Source: Sphingobacteriia bacterium
GTDB taxonomy: Bacteria > Bacteroidota > Bacteroidia > Bacteroidales > UBA7960
DNA: 64,000 nt
Assembly: GCA_011390575.1 (NCBI GenBank)
Contig: JAABSE010000002.1
Coordinates: 1-64,000 of the forward strand
Direction: 5' to 3'
The stretch's first letter is position 1. Each line of letters starts with the position of its first letter. A model generated the notes under the pieces. The model saw only the letters and a list, made by a program, of their open reading frames with translations. It had not been told where the DNA came from and did not search any database. Positions 28,511 to 37,945 of the stretch are shown here, piece after piece. The translations under genes and the position numbers were made by a program.

Positions 28511-31033
28511 TTAAAATCCCAGCAGAGAACCCACCTGGAAAACAATGAATGCTACCAGCCAGGCAACGCCGGTGGTGTAAAAAACTGTAAAGGCACCCCA
28601 TTTCCAGTGCCCGGACTCTTTAATGATGGCCGCCAGCACTCCGATACAAGGGAAATAGAGTAAAACAAATAACATAAAGGATAGCGCTACCAGCGGGGTA
28701 AAGACTTTCTGCCCTTCACGTTTGCCTTCGGAATACGTCTGATTTTGAAGTTTTTCAGTGAGTGAAGCGCTTTGCGCCTGCACATTTTCATCTGCCTGGT
28801 AAAGGACCCCAAGGGTGCTGACAACAATTTCCTTGGCCGCAAGCCCCGACAACAGGCTGATGCTCATTTTCCAGTCAAAACCCAGAGGAGCCATTGCCGG
28901 CTCTATAAATCTTCCCAGCTGACCGATAAGGCTTTTTTCCTGTCGTTGTTGCAGGAAATTCACTTCCATGTTTTCAATTTCTCTTTCCTTTTCCTCCTCC
29001 AGCTGCAGGGCTGCATTATCTTCAACCGATTCTGCTGCAATCGCCACATCATACTGTACACTGATTTGTTCTCTCTGCTCTTCTATTTTCTTGCCATACT
29101 CCATGCCATAAGGGAAATAGCCCAACACCCAGATGATGATTGAGGCAACCAGGATAATTCCGCTGATTTTCTTCAGGTAATGTACAGCTTTGCTCCACAT
29201 GTGTATTACAATCGCCTTAAAGGTAGGTACCCTGTAGGGTGGCAGTTCCATTACAAAAGGAACTTCTTCTCCCTTGAAAATGGTTTTTTTGAAGGTGATG
29301 GCAGCAAGTACTGCCATAAGAATTCCTATGGCATAAATGAGAAATAAAAGCGTACCCTGGTAATTAGGAAAAAACGCCGTGATAAACAGCACATATACCG
29401 GCAACCGGGCACTGCATGAAATAAAAGGATTGATAATCATGGTCAGCAGACGGTCGTTGCGATTGGCCAGTGTGCGGGTGGCCATAATTGCAGGTACGTT
29501 GCACCCAAATCCCATCAGCAGGGGAATAAAGGATTTGCCGTGCAGTCCAATCCTGTGCATGAGTTTATCCATAATAAATACTGCTCTCGACATGTAGCCC
29601 GTATCTTCCATCAGACTGATAAAAAAGAAAAGCAGAACAATGTTGGGAAGAAAAACAATCACTCCTCCCACACCACTTATCACTCCGTTGATAAGTAAAT
29701 CTTTCAGGGGGCCGGGCTGCATGGCATTGTCAAGACCGGCACTCAGCAGCTCTACGCCTTCTTCAATCCATTCCATGGGATAACTTCCAAGCATGAAAGT
29801 AGCCGAAAACATTACCCACATGAAAAACAAAAAAACAGGAAACCCAAGTATTTTATCGGTTAGTAAGGTGTCGATGATCTCACTTTTTCTTCTCCGCTGA
29901 TTTTTTGCGGGGATAATGGTCTCTTTGAGTGCTCCGTTGATAAAGCCATATTTAAGGTCGGTTATCAGGGTGTCGGTAGTATCGTTGAAGACACTTTCAA
30001 GTTTTTCAATTTCTTTGGCTGCCGAATCAATAATGTCTTTTTGGTTGTGGCAGTTCTCAATAATATGCTGGGCAATGACATTGTCTTTTTCCAGTAATTT
30101 GAGGGCCAGATAGCGGGAAGAAATCCTGTCGGTGAGATGCTGGTTGCCCGGGGCATTGATTTTGTCCTGTAATATTTTTATGGATTTTTCAAAAGGCTCA
30201 CCATAGTTGATGTGAATGTGGCGCTGGGTTTGGTCCTTGTCTTCAAAAACCTCAATCACTTTGTCAAAAACTTCCGATATACCGGTGCCTTTAGAGCTCA
30301 CTGCTGGAATCATCGGTATACCAATCATTTTTCCCAGTGATTCATAATCGAGTTTGTCACCTTTTTTCTCAAACTCATCAAACATGTTCAAAACCATTAC
30401 CACCTTGATATCCATATCGATAAGCTGCGTGGTAAGGTAAAGGTTTCTTTCGAAGTTGGATGCATCTACAATATTGATGACCACGTCGGGTAAATGCTCG
30501 GTGATAAACTCACGCACAAATATTTCTTCGGGAGTGTAGGCTGAAATGGAATAAGTGCCTGGAAGATCGGTGATATTGAACCGGTAACCCTTTTGTTTAA
30601 ACCATGCCTGCTTGGCATCAACCGTCACACCACTGTAATTTCCCACGCGCTCGCGCGAACCTGAGGCATGATTGAAGAAGCTGGTTTTTCCGCTATTGGG
30701 GTTGCCCACCAGGGCTACGTTGATGTTTTTACCGTTTTGGCGGGTAATTTTAAATCCTTCGCTGATAATGATGCCTTCATATTCAGGGCTGGTATATTCA
30801 GTAGTGCCATCAAGGGGCAGCACCTCTATAAGCTGGGCCTCGCTGCTGCGGAGCGATACATTGTAACCCATTATGTTGTATTCAATAGGATCCTTTAGCG
30901 GGGCTTTCTTTATTACTTCAACGGACTGTCCCGCCACAAAACCCATCTCGATTATTCTTCTGCGAAACGCACCACGACCCTTTACTTTTTGAATGATTCC
31001 TTTTTCTCCATTTTGCAAATCCAGTAAGGTCAT
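28511..31033 (-). CDS. feoB: Ferrous iron transporter, FeoA-FeoB fusion
   Basis: 840-residue inner-membrane Fe(II) importer. Residues 1-75 form a FeoA SH3-like domain (MTLLDLQNGEKGIIQKV). The G domain follows: VALVGNPNSGKTSFFN (G1, near 106-121), GVTVDAK (G2), DLPGTYS (G3), LNMFDE (G4). Next come the gate helices with GCNVPAIMATR and a long Glu/Gln-rich loop near 650-690, and final membrane helices. FeoA fused to FeoB is common in Bacteroidota. Followed by the Cys-rich accessory gene; expected to be iron-responsive, though I cannot point to a Fur box. Confidence 0.95.
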   Translation of the reverse strand: MTLLDLQNGEKGIIQKVKGRGAFRRRIIEMGFVAGQSVEVIKKAPLKDPIEYNIMGYNVSLRSSEAQLIEVLPLDGTTEYTSPEYEGIIISEGFKITRQNGKNINVALVGNPNSGKTSFFNHASGSRERVGNYSGVTVDAKQAWFKQKGYRFNITDLPGTYSISAYTPEEIFVREFITEHLPDVVINIVDASNFERNLYLTTQLIDMDIKVVMVLNMFDEFEKKGDKLDYESLGKMIGIPMIPAVSSKGTGISEVFDKVIEVFEDKDQTQRHIHINYGEPFEKSIKILQDKINAPGNQHLTDRISSRYLALKLLEKDNVIAQHIIENCHNQKDIIDSAAKEIEKLESVFNDTTDTLITDLKYGFINGALKETIIPAKNQRRRKSEIIDTLLTDKILGFPVFLFFMWVMFSATFMLGSYPMEWIEEGVELLSAGLDNAMQPGPLKDLLINGVISGVGGVIVFLPNIVLLFFFISLMEDTGYMSRAVFIMDKLMHRIGLHGKSFIPLLMGFGCNVPAIMATRTLANRNDRLLTMIINPFISCSARLPVYVLFITAFFPNYQGTLLFLIYAIGILMAVLAAITFKKTIFKGEEVPFVMELPPYRVPTFKAIVIHMWSKAVHYLKKISGIILVASIIIWVLGYFPYGMEYGKKIEEQREQISVQYDVAIAAESVEDNAALQLEEEKEREIENMEVNFLQQRQEKSLIGQLGRFIEPAMAPLGFDWKMSISLLSGLAAKEIVVSTLGVLYQADENVQAQSASLTEKLQNQTYSEGKREGQKVFTPLVALSFMLFVLLYFPCIGVLAAIIKESGHWKWGAFTVFYTTGVAWLVAFIVFQVGSLLGF

Positions 31034-31146
31034 AGCGGGAATTATATAATTTATCGGCCTCGTTTTTGTTTCTTATCAAACCCAGCGGATGATACAAGGC
31101 GGCTGTTATAAGTATGTATTTTAATTTCCGAAAAAAGTTTTATCGG

Positions 31147-31173
31147 TTTTCCAGGGGTGAAGGCCCCGGAAAA
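31147..31173. promoter_or_regulatory. Hairpin upstream of feoB
   Basis: TTTTCC-a-GGGG, a six-base loop, then CCCC-GG-AAAA: a stem of ten pairs with one bulge in the 475-base gap between divergent feoB and dxs. No T-run of terminator type follows on either strand. It could fold in the feoB leader RNA. Apart from three hairpins and a dxs promoter, this gap shows no gene. Confidence 0.4.
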
Positions 31174-31264
31174 AACTTCAATATCAATTGTTATTTAGAC
31201 TTATTCCGGATAAGTCTGCAAATTTATAGAAAAAAAGCTGTTAACTCTAATTCCCGGGTTTAAA

Positions 31265-31282
31265 ATCCCTACTTTTAGGGAT
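31265..31282. promoter_or_regulatory. Perfect 7-base inverted repeat between feoB and dxs
   Basis: ATCCCTA-CTTT-TAGGGAT. Compact perfect symmetry in the same intergenic region as two other hairpins; operator-like. Confidence 0.35.
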
Positions 31283-31371
31283 ACGTGGGTAAACGTATTT
31301 TTACGATTAGTTTTCTGATTCACAGCAACCAGTGCCAATATTTACTTCTTTTATAAAAGCCGGGTTATGGT

Positions 31372-31393
31372 ATAGAATTTTGACAAATTCTAT
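31372..31393. promoter_or_regulatory. Perfect 9-base inverted repeat upstream of dxs
   Basis: ATAGAATTT-tgac-AAATTCTAT, extended by further partial pairing outside. About 75 bases before the dxs promoter-like box; candidate operator for dxs or feoB. Confidence 0.4.
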
Positions 31394-31440
31394 GCTATCT
31401 CTATCACAATCTTTACAATTATTGTTTTCAACAGATAGAG

Positions 31441-31474
31441 TGTTTTAAAAAGACTTTTTTATTTCATACTTTTG
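31441..31474 (+). promoter_or_regulatory. Bacteroidota-type promoter of dxs
   Basis: TACTTTTG at 31467-31474 matches the TAnnTTTG -7 box; TGTTTT at 31441-31446 is an acceptable -33 element 20 bases upstream. The dxs ATG follows 34 bases later. Confidence 0.5.
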
Positions 31475-31508
31475 TAGTCAAATTAAGGTTTTTCAAAGGA
31501 TAACGATA

Positions 31509-33437
31509 ATGACATTACAGGCAGGAGACTTGTTGTCAAAGATTAATTCATCAGCTGACCTCAAGGGGCTTAACCTGGAGCAACTTCAAGTTCTTAGTGA
31601 AGAGCTCCGAGAGTTTATTATAGATGCTGCCTGTATTAATCCCGGGCACTTTGGTGCCAGTCTTGGGGTTGTAGAGCTTACTGTAGCGCTGCATCATGTT
31701 TTCAATACCCCTTACGACAAGTTGATTTGGGATGTAGGCCATCAGGCATATGCCCACAAAATTCTTACGGGCAGAAAAGATGATTTTCATACCAACCGGA
31801 AATACAAGGGGGTGAGTGGTTTTCCCAAAATGAGCGAAAGTCCTTATGATGCTTTTGGAACGGGACATTCAAGTACCAGCATTTCTGCAGCATTAGGTAT
31901 GGCCATTGCTTCTGGCTTACAGAACGATAATGACCGGCAACACATAGCCGTTATTGGAGATGGAAGTATGACAGCCGGTATGGCTTTTGAAGCCATGAAT
32001 CATGCCGGTGTTGCCAATGCCAACCTATTGGTGATTCTCAACGACAATGGGATTGCTATTGACAAAAATGTGGGTGCACTCAAAGAATACCTCACTGATA
32101 TTACCACTTCCAGAACCTATAACAAACTCAAGGATGAAGTTTGGAACATATTGGGTTCTATTAGTCGATACGGCCCCAACACCCGTAGTTTGATACAAAA
32201 ACTGGAGAATGCCATCAAAACTTCTTTGCTCAAACAAAGCAATTTCTTTGAGTCTTTGAATTTTCGATATTTCGGACCGGTTGACGGACACGATATTCAT
32301 CATTTGACCAAAGTGCTCAATGATTTAAAACATATTAAAGGGCCTAAGTTGCTGCATGTTCTTACGGTAAAAGGGAAAGGTTATCCTCATGCTGAAAAGG
32401 AACAAACCAAATTCCACGCTCCGGGTCTCTTTAACAAGAAAACCGGGGAGTTGAAAATTGCGCCCTGCGAAAAGGATAAACCCCCGAAGTTTCAGGTTGT
32501 TTTTGGACAAACCGTTCTTGAACTGGCACGCAAGAATCCTGATATAGTAGGAATAACTCCCGCGATGCCTTCTGGTTGTTCGCTCAATATTATGATGAGT
32601 GAAATGCCCGGCAAAACTTTTGATGTGGGCATTGCAGAACAGCATGCCGTTACTTTTGCTGCCGGACTGGCAGCCCAGGGGCTGATACCTTTTTGCAATA
32701 TTTACTCCTCTTTTTTTCAGCGTGCCTACGACCAGGCCATACATGATGTTGCCCTGCAAAACCTGCCGGTTATCTTTTGTCTTGACAGGGCAGGGCTGGT
32801 TGGAGAGGATGGTCCCACCCATCATGGAGCGTATGATCTTTCTTTTTTACGATGTATTCCTGGTCTAACCATTGCCTCACCCATGAACGAGCAGGAGCTC
32901 AGAAATCTCATGTATACAGCACAGCTTAAGCCCCGGGGGCCATGGATTATAAGGTATCCCAGAGGAAATGGTGTGATGAGGGATTGGAAAACTCCTTTTG
33001 AGGAAGTTACTCCCGGGACAGGCAGAAAGCTGAAGGATGGGAAGGATATTGCTGTGATAACCGTAGGGCCGGTTGGGAATGTTGCCTTAAAGGTTTGTGA
33101 ACAGCTGGAAAAGAAAAGCAATATAAAAGCTGCTATGTATGATCTTAGGTTTGTAAAACCCCTTGACCATGAATTGCTGCATGATGTTTTTGCTCATTTT
33201 AGTAAAATCATTACTATTGAGGATAACGCTGTTACCGGAGGAATGGGAAGTGCTGTTCTTGAATTTATGGCCGACAATAACTACCATGCAAAAGTCAAAA
33301 GATTAGGTATTCCCGATGCTTTTATTCAGCATGGTTCGCTTAATGAACTTCATAAGGAGTGTGGATATGATTACGATTCCATACTTAAAGAAGTAACGGC
33401 CATTTGCCAGGCAGATTTTGCATTGTCTGCCGGCTAA
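31509..33437 (+). CDS. dxs: 1-deoxy-D-xylulose-5-phosphate synthase
   Basis: First enzyme of the MEP isoprenoid pathway; joins pyruvate and glyceraldehyde 3-phosphate using thiamine diphosphate. 642 residues, usual length. WDVGHQAYAHKILTGR (near 75-90), GTGHSSTSISAALGMA, the ThDP motif GDGSMTAGMAFEAMNHAG (near 150-168), the transketolase-like central domain with DVGIAEQHAVTFAAG (catalytic Glu), DRAGLVGEDGPTHHG and a C-terminal transketolase domain are all intact. Confidence 0.96.
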   Translation: MTLQAGDLLSKINSSADLKGLNLEQLQVLSEELREFIIDAACINPGHFGASLGVVELTVALHHVFNTPYDKLIWDVGHQAYAHKILTGRKDDFHTNRKYKGVSGFPKMSESPYDAFGTGHSSTSISAALGMAIASGLQNDNDRQHIAVIGDGSMTAGMAFEAMNHAGVANANLLVILNDNGIAIDKNVGALKEYLTDITTSRTYNKLKDEVWNILGSISRYGPNTRSLIQKLENAIKTSLLKQSNFFESLNFRYFGPVDGHDIHHLTKVLNDLKHIKGPKLLHVLTVKGKGYPHAEKEQTKFHAPGLFNKKTGELKIAPCEKDKPPKFQVVFGQTVLELARKNPDIVGITPAMPSGCSLNIMMSEMPGKTFDVGIAEQHAVTFAAGLAAQGLIPFCNIYSSFFQRAYDQAIHDVALQNLPVIFCLDRAGLVGEDGPTHHGAYDLSFLRCIPGLTIASPMNEQELRNLMYTAQLKPRGPWIIRYPRGNGVMRDWKTPFEEVTPGTGRKLKDGKDIAVITVGPVGNVALKVCEQLEKKSNIKAAMYDLRFVKPLDHELLHDVFAHFSKIITIEDNAVTGGMGSAVLEFMADNNYHAKVKRLGIPDAFIQHGSLNELHKECGYDYDSILKEVTAICQADFALSAG

Positions 33438-33482
33438 TCAGTTAATAATTATAGTGTAGAATTAATTAGTGATATAAATATT

Positions 33483-34319
33483 TTGGACGATATACTGGAT
33501 TTAGTGTACAATAACCAAACGGTTATTTTTGCTTTTGGATTAACACTTTTCGCGGGTCTTTCTACAGGTATAGGAAGTGCCATTGCATTTTTTACCAAAA
33601 CCACCAATACGAAGTTTCTTTCTGTCTCCCTTGGTTTTTCTGCCGGGGTTATGATTTATGTTTCCTTTATGGAAATCCTGCCAAAAAGCATAGACATCAT
33701 GACGGGTGATGCCGGACTGAAGACAGGGCATTTTTTAGCTGTTGTAGGCTTTTTTACCGGAATGATAGTTATTGCAATCATCGATAAACTTGTCCCCTCC
33801 TTTGAAAACCCTCACGAAATAAAAAAGGTAGAAGCTTTGGAGGAAAACCTGGAAACCGAAAAGAGAAGAAAACTTTACCGCATGGGTATGATGTCAGCTC
33901 TCGCCATTGCTATTCACAATTTCCCCGAAGGTCTTGCTACATTTATCGTGGCTTTGCAGGATATAAAGCTGGGTTTACCCATCGCCATTGCTATTGCTAT
34001 ACATAATATTCCTGAAGGAATTGCGGTGTCCGTTCCCATTTTTTACGCTACCAAAAGCAGGACGAAAGCATTCAAATACAGCTTTTTGTCAGGTCTCGCA
34101 GAACCCGTAGGGGCAATTTTTGGCTTTCTCATCCTGATGCCTTTTTTGAATGACATCCTTTTTGGATTTATTTTTGCCTCCGTGGCAGGTATCATGATTT
34201 TTATCTCCATAGATGAACTGCTGCCCGCTGCCCGTGAATATGGTGAGCCTCATCTCTCCCTCTATGGTCTTATGGGAGGCATGGCGGTAATGGCCGTTAG
34301 CCTTGTTTTGTTTGTCTGA
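33483..34319 (+). CDS. zupT: ZIP-family metal transporter (ZupT-like), TTG start
   Basis: 278-residue inner-membrane importer for zinc and other divalent metals, about eight helices. ZIP signatures are HNFPEGLATF (near 145-155) and IAIAIHNIPEGIAV (near 173-186), whose His, Asn and Glu form the binuclear metal site, and GFSAGVMIYVSFMEILPKS near 45. No ATG is available in frame at the N-terminus; TTG 33483 gives the family-like start MDDILDLVYNNQTV. 45 bases after dxs, probably read from the same transcript. Confidence 0.9.
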   Translation: MDDILDLVYNNQTVIFAFGLTLFAGLSTGIGSAIAFFTKTTNTKFLSVSLGFSAGVMIYVSFMEILPKSIDIMTGDAGLKTGHFLAVVGFFTGMIVIAIIDKLVPSFENPHEIKKVEALEENLETEKRRKLYRMGMMSALAIAIHNFPEGLATFIVALQDIKLGLPIAIAIAIHNIPEGIAVSVPIFYATKSRTKAFKYSFLSGLAEPVGAIFGFLILMPFLNDILFGFIFASVAGIMIFISIDELLPAAREYGEPHLSLYGLMGGMAVMAVSLVLFV

Positions 34320-34427
34320 CATAGATAATAAGTTTTTTATTTGTATTCTGTTGTTTTTAGTCGGCAAACAAGATGATTACAAAGAGAAAAATATTTCTTT
34401 TGTCATGAAAAAGTAACAAGATTGTTT

Positions 34428-34456
34428 TTTGTGTCAAAGATTATTTATTACATTTG
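34428..34456 (+). promoter_or_regulatory. Consensus promoter with a long leader before the DUF1573 gene
   Basis: TTTG (34428-34431), 17 bases, TACATTTG (34449-34456): an excellent Bacteroidota promoter. The next start codon is at 34683, so the transcript would have a leader of about 220 nt, or the first part may be a small RNA. A GAAAAG-att-CTTTTC hairpin lies in the leader near 34559-34573. The 363-base gap 34320-34682 has no coding frame. Confidence 0.5.
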
Positions 34457-34682
34457 CAGAACCTGAACAGGTAAACGAACTATTCCAGGGCGTGTGGCAA
34501 TCCGATACTTTCCTTTTGCTTTCCACCCAATCAAACTTAAAGCGTATGTAATGATTATGAAAAGATTCTTTTCAGTTGGAATTGATCATTTTGCACAATA
34601 TTAGAACATGCAATTCAAAAAATTGTCTTGCCTGTTGCAATCAACAAGTTAACTAATTCATCCATTTCAAAAAAATTATGTA

Positions 34683-35093
34683 ATGAAGAAAATTGTACTT
34701 GGGATTTGGCTGTTATCAGCCACACTGGCATTTGCCCAGACCCCACCCGCTGAAAACAAAGCAGAGGCAGAAGAACTTCCTCACATTGAATTCAAGGAAA
34801 CTACTCATGATTTTGGTCAGATACCTCTTCAGGCTGATGCCACACATGAATTTACTTTCAGCAACACGGGTAAAGTACCTTTGGTGTTAAGCAATGTAAG
34901 AGCTTCATGTGGTTGCACTGTGCCTGAGTGGCCCAAAGAACCTGTTTTGCCAGGTGAGGAAGGGGTTATCAAAATAAAGTATACCACCGTCAACCGGCCC
35001 AATGTTATCAATAAAGCCGTGATTGTGCATTCCAATGCTGATAATAAACAGGTAATCCTGCGTATCAAAGGTGAAGTCGTAAAAGAGGGATAA
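34683..35093 (+). CDS. DUF1573 exported protein
   Basis: 136 residues: signal peptide (MKKIVLGIWLLSATLAFAQ) then one Ig-like DUF1573 domain. FKETTHDFGQIPLQADATHEFTFSNTG and the conserved NVRASCGCTVPEWPKEPVLPGEEG, with its CGC motif, are diagnostic. DUF1573 proteins are abundant in Bacteroidota envelopes; the biochemical function is unknown. A terminator follows at 35121-35169. Confidence 0.9.
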   Translation: MKKIVLGIWLLSATLAFAQTPPAENKAEAEELPHIEFKETTHDFGQIPLQADATHEFTFSNTGKVPLVLSNVRASCGCTVPEWPKEPVLPGEEGVIKIKYTTVNRPNVINKAVIVHSNADNKQVILRIKGEVVKEG

Positions 35094-35120
35094 AAATCCT
35101 TCAAATCAAATTGTTGAGAC

Positions 35121-35169
35121 TACCCAAATTCTTCCTGGAATCCGGAAGGATTCGGGTATTCTTTTTTTT
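35121..35169 (+). terminator. Rho-independent terminator after the DUF1573 gene
   Basis: TACCC and GGGTA close a long stem that continues as ATTCTTCC against GGAAGGAT with a T-G wobble, followed by CTTTTTTTT. Confidence 0.75.
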
Positions 35170-35217
35170 ACCAGGTTTTTTTTGGAAAATTTCGTTAGGT
35201 TTGCATAAAAATTCCTT

Positions 35218-35637
35218 ATGTACGTAAGTGAAACGAGGATCAGGGTTCGATATTCTGAAACCGACCAAATGGGATATGTGTATTATGGAAATTATCCCTC
35301 TTATTATGAAGTGGGCAGGGCAGAGGCCATGCGTGAACTGGGGATGACCTACCGGGAAATGGAAGCGGAAGGTGTGATGATGCCCATCGCATCTATGCAG
35401 CTAAAATATATAAGACCCGCTTTTTACGACGATCTCCTAACCATACGCACCACAGTAAAAGAATTACCTGTTTCGCGTATGCATTTCTATTATGAGGTTT
35501 TCAATGAAAAGGAAAAGCTACTCAACACAGGCGAAACCATTCTTGCCTTCGTGAATATGAAAACAGGCAGACCCTGTGCTGCCCCCGGATGGTTTTTAAA
35601 AGCGCTGAAAGAGAAATGGGGAACAAATGGTGATTAA
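35218..35637 (+). CDS. Acyl-CoA thioesterase, YbgC/4-hydroxybenzoyl-CoA type
   Basis: Hotdog-fold thioesterase, 139 residues. RVRYSETDQMGYVYYGNYPSYYEVGRAEAMRE carries the catalytic Asp and the Tyr/Asn-Tyr turn of the family, and IRPAFYDDLLTIRT matches the second conserved strand. Members hydrolyse acyl-CoA or acyl-ACP; substrate undetermined. Confidence 0.88.
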   Translation: MYVSETRIRVRYSETDQMGYVYYGNYPSYYEVGRAEAMRELGMTYREMEAEGVMMPIASMQLKYIRPAFYDDLLTIRTTVKELPVSRMHFYYEVFNEKEKLLNTGETILAFVNMKTGRPCAAPGWFLKALKEKWGTNGD

Positions 35638-35688
35638 ACCAAAAATCCTCTCACCTGTTAGCATTATGTAAATAAAAGATTCATCAGA

Positions 35689-35724
35689 ACAAATCCAGAC
35701 TTCGACCCGCTCTGCTGGATTTGT
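35689..35724 (+). terminator. Hairpin between thioesterase and OsmC genes
   Basis: ACAAATCCAG and its perfect complement 16 bases later; a short T-run (ACTTTTTA) follows after about eight bases, so it is at best a weak terminator. Confidence 0.4.
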
Positions 35725-35751
35725 GGTAATAACTTTTTAAACAATAAGAAA

Positions 35752-36138
35752 ATGGAAATTATATTAGGTGAAAAACAAATTGTAAAAGCTCGTTACAAGG
35801 GATTCGAAATGATAACTGATCAACCCGAAAAAGCCGGAGGAGACAACTCCGCATTGTCTCCTTTTGATTTGTTTATGGTAAGCATCGGCACCTGCGCCGG
35901 TTGGTATGTAAAATCCTTTTGCCAGCAGCGCAATCTTTCTGAAGAGGGAATCAGGCTTGAACAAAAAACGCGATTCAATCCCGAAAAAAAACTCATCGAT
36001 AAAATAGAAATTGAAATCCATTTACCGGCCGATTTTCCTGAAAAATACAGAGATGCTCTCATCAAGGCAGCCGGTGCCTGTACCGTAAAAAAACACGTTT
36101 TGGATGCCCCCGAATTTTCTATTGTTACCATCAAATAA
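35752..36138 (+). CDS. OsmC/Ohr family peroxidase-like protein
   Basis: 128 residues. The two redox cysteines lie in FDLFMVSIGTCAGWYVKSFC (near Cys48) and AAGACTVKKHVLDAP (near Cys113), the normal OsmC arrangement. Family members reduce organic hydroperoxides with thiol donors. The YhfA-like subgroup, with this short N-terminus, is less well characterised. Next gene follows after 20 bases. Confidence 0.87.
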   Translation: MEIILGEKQIVKARYKGFEMITDQPEKAGGDNSALSPFDLFMVSIGTCAGWYVKSFCQQRNLSEEGIRLEQKTRFNPEKKLIDKIEIEIHLPADFPEKYRDALIKAAGACTVKKHVLDAPEFSIVTIK

Positions 36139-36158
36139 AATGCTAATTTTGCAACCCT

Positions 36159-36521
36159 ATGAGTAAGAAAACACTAGTGCTGGGAGCCAGTCCCACCCCT
36201 GTAAGGTATGCTTACAAAGCAGTCAAGAGACTTCTGTCATACGGGCATGAGGTTGTGGCGATAGGCAAAGTAGAAGCCGAAATTGATTCAGTGAAAATCA
36301 TTAAAGAAATGATTGATATTCCTGACGTTCACACCGTTACCATGTACCTGAATCCCGAGAAACAAGAACCCTACCTTGAATACATCATCGACCTTGAACC
36401 CCAGAGAATCATTTTTAACCCCGGCAGTTATAATCCTAAACTGGAAAAACTTGCCAAAGCTGCAGGTATTGAGGTTCTGGAGGATTGCACCCTTGTGATG
36501 CTCGACACTGATGATTATTAA
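36159..36521 (+). CDS. CoA-binding domain protein (YccU type)
   Basis: 120-residue Rossmann protein. KTLVLGASPTPVRYAYKAVKRLLSYGHEV is the CoA_binding_2 nucleotide loop, and the C-terminal IIFNPGSYNPKLEKLAKAAGIEVLEDCTLVML is typical. Function unknown; spacing suggests co-transcription with the OsmC gene upstream and the PLP lyase downstream. Confidence 0.88.
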   Translation: MSKKTLVLGASPTPVRYAYKAVKRLLSYGHEVVAIGKVEAEIDSVKIIKEMIDIPDVHTVTMYLNPEKQEPYLEYIIDLEPQRIIFNPGSYNPKLEKLAKAAGIEVLEDCTLVMLDTDDY

Positions 36522-36566
36522 TCCAGGAGGTTTTATTAGTTATACATTGAAAAACACTACTAAATA

Positions 36567-37748
36567 ATGAAAACAAAAAACTTAGGTTTTAATTCTAAAC
36601 TCATTCATGCCGGTACATTTGAAGATCAGTTTGGCAGTGCCACTGTGCCTATCTACCAGACATCAACCTTCAAATTTAAAAACGCCGACCATGGTGCTGC
36701 CTGTTTTGCCGGAGAGGAAGATGGTTATATTTATACACGTATCAACAACCCCACCATCGACTCCCTGGAAAACCTTGTGGCTGAGCTGGAAAACGGGTAT
36801 CGTGGCATTGCCTGCAGTTCGGGGATGGGAGCTGTAAACACCATTTATATGGCATTGCTTGATCAGGGAGCCCATATGATTAGTACTGCTGCCGTTTATG
36901 GCCCTTCGCGGGTTGTGATGGAAAAGCACTACTCGCGTTTTGGTGTGGAAGCCACCTATCTTGATACCTGTAATCCTGAAAGTATAAGAGAGGCAATCAA
37001 ACCCAACACCAAAGTGATTTATATTGAAACTCCGGCCAACCCCACCATGGATATTACAGACCTTGAGGCGGTGGTGAAAATTGCCAGAGAACATAACCTG
37101 ATAACCGTTTGCGACAATACCTTCTGTAGTCCCTACCTGCAAAAACCACTTGACTTTGGATTTGATGTTGTTTTCCATTCTGTTACCAAGTTTTTGAATG
37201 GCCATGCCGACATTGTGGGAGGGATTATTATTACAAGGGAAAAAGAAATCTACAACACCTTACGTCCTATGATGGTCACCCTTGGATGCAATATGGATCC
37301 GCATCAGGCCTATATGGTCATCAGGGGGTTAAAAACCCTTTCCATCAGGATGGATCGTTCGCAGGAAAATGCCATCAAGATTGCTGAGTACCTTGAGAAT
37401 CATCCCAAAGTAAAGTGGGTTAGATTCCCTGGATTGAAATCACACCCTCAATACGAGCTGGGTCAAAAGCAAATGAAAGGCCCCGGTGGAATGATAAGTT
37501 TTGAACTTAAAGGAGGTCTTGAAGCAGGGAAAGTGTTGATGAATTCAGTAAAACTAGCCATGCTCGCCGTTTCCTTGGGAGGTGTGGAAACCTTGATTCA
37601 GCACCCGGCATCCATGACCCATTCCAAAATGGATAAACAATCCCGAATCAACTCAGGTATCACCGATGGTTTGGTCAGATTCTCAGTAGGAATTGAAAAT
37701 ATCGAGGATATTCTTGGCGATTTGGATCAGGGATTGGCTCAAATCTGA
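36567..37748 (+). CDS. Methionine/cystathionine gamma-lyase family PLP enzyme
   Basis: 393-residue Cys/Met-metabolism lyase. The PLP lysine lies in HSVTKFLNGHADIVGG near residue 209, phosphate-binding SSGMGAVNT near 83-91, and the Asp/Thr ring site in VCDNTFCSPYLQ near 186. YTRINNPT near 58 contributes from the second subunit. The active-site tyrosine loop reads VYGPS, lacking the Cys found after YG in classical methionine gamma-lyases, so cystathionine gamma-lyase or a broader sulfur lyase is as likely. Confidence 0.85.
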   Translation: MKTKNLGFNSKLIHAGTFEDQFGSATVPIYQTSTFKFKNADHGAACFAGEEDGYIYTRINNPTIDSLENLVAELENGYRGIACSSGMGAVNTIYMALLDQGAHMISTAAVYGPSRVVMEKHYSRFGVEATYLDTCNPESIREAIKPNTKVIYIETPANPTMDITDLEAVVKIAREHNLITVCDNTFCSPYLQKPLDFGFDVVFHSVTKFLNGHADIVGGIIITREKEIYNTLRPMMVTLGCNMDPHQAYMVIRGLKTLSIRMDRSQENAIKIAEYLENHPKVKWVRFPGLKSHPQYELGQKQMKGPGGMISFELKGGLEAGKVLMNSVKLAMLAVSLGGVETLIQHPASMTHSKMDKQSRINSGITDGLVRFSVGIENIEDILGDLDQGLAQI

Positions 37749-37811
37749 TGGTAAGGTGCTTTTTGCCCCAAATTTACTGACAATCTGCATTCTGCATTGA
37801 AATTATATTTG

Positions 37812-37819
37812 TACTTTTG
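37812..37819 (+). promoter_or_regulatory. -7 box upstream of the DUF349 gene
   Basis: TACTTTTG matches the Bacteroidota TAnnTTTG -7 element; no clear -33 element at standard spacing. It lies about 130 bases before the start codon. Confidence 0.4.
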
Positions 37820-37945
37820 TGCGCATTTTTTAATCAATACATTTATCTGGTAAATAGTTCAGGCTGATACGACTGTTATGCAAAGCTTTTTACCGCGTAT
37901 TTCTTCCTTAACAATTACAGTTAATAACGTTTAATTTTTACTTTG

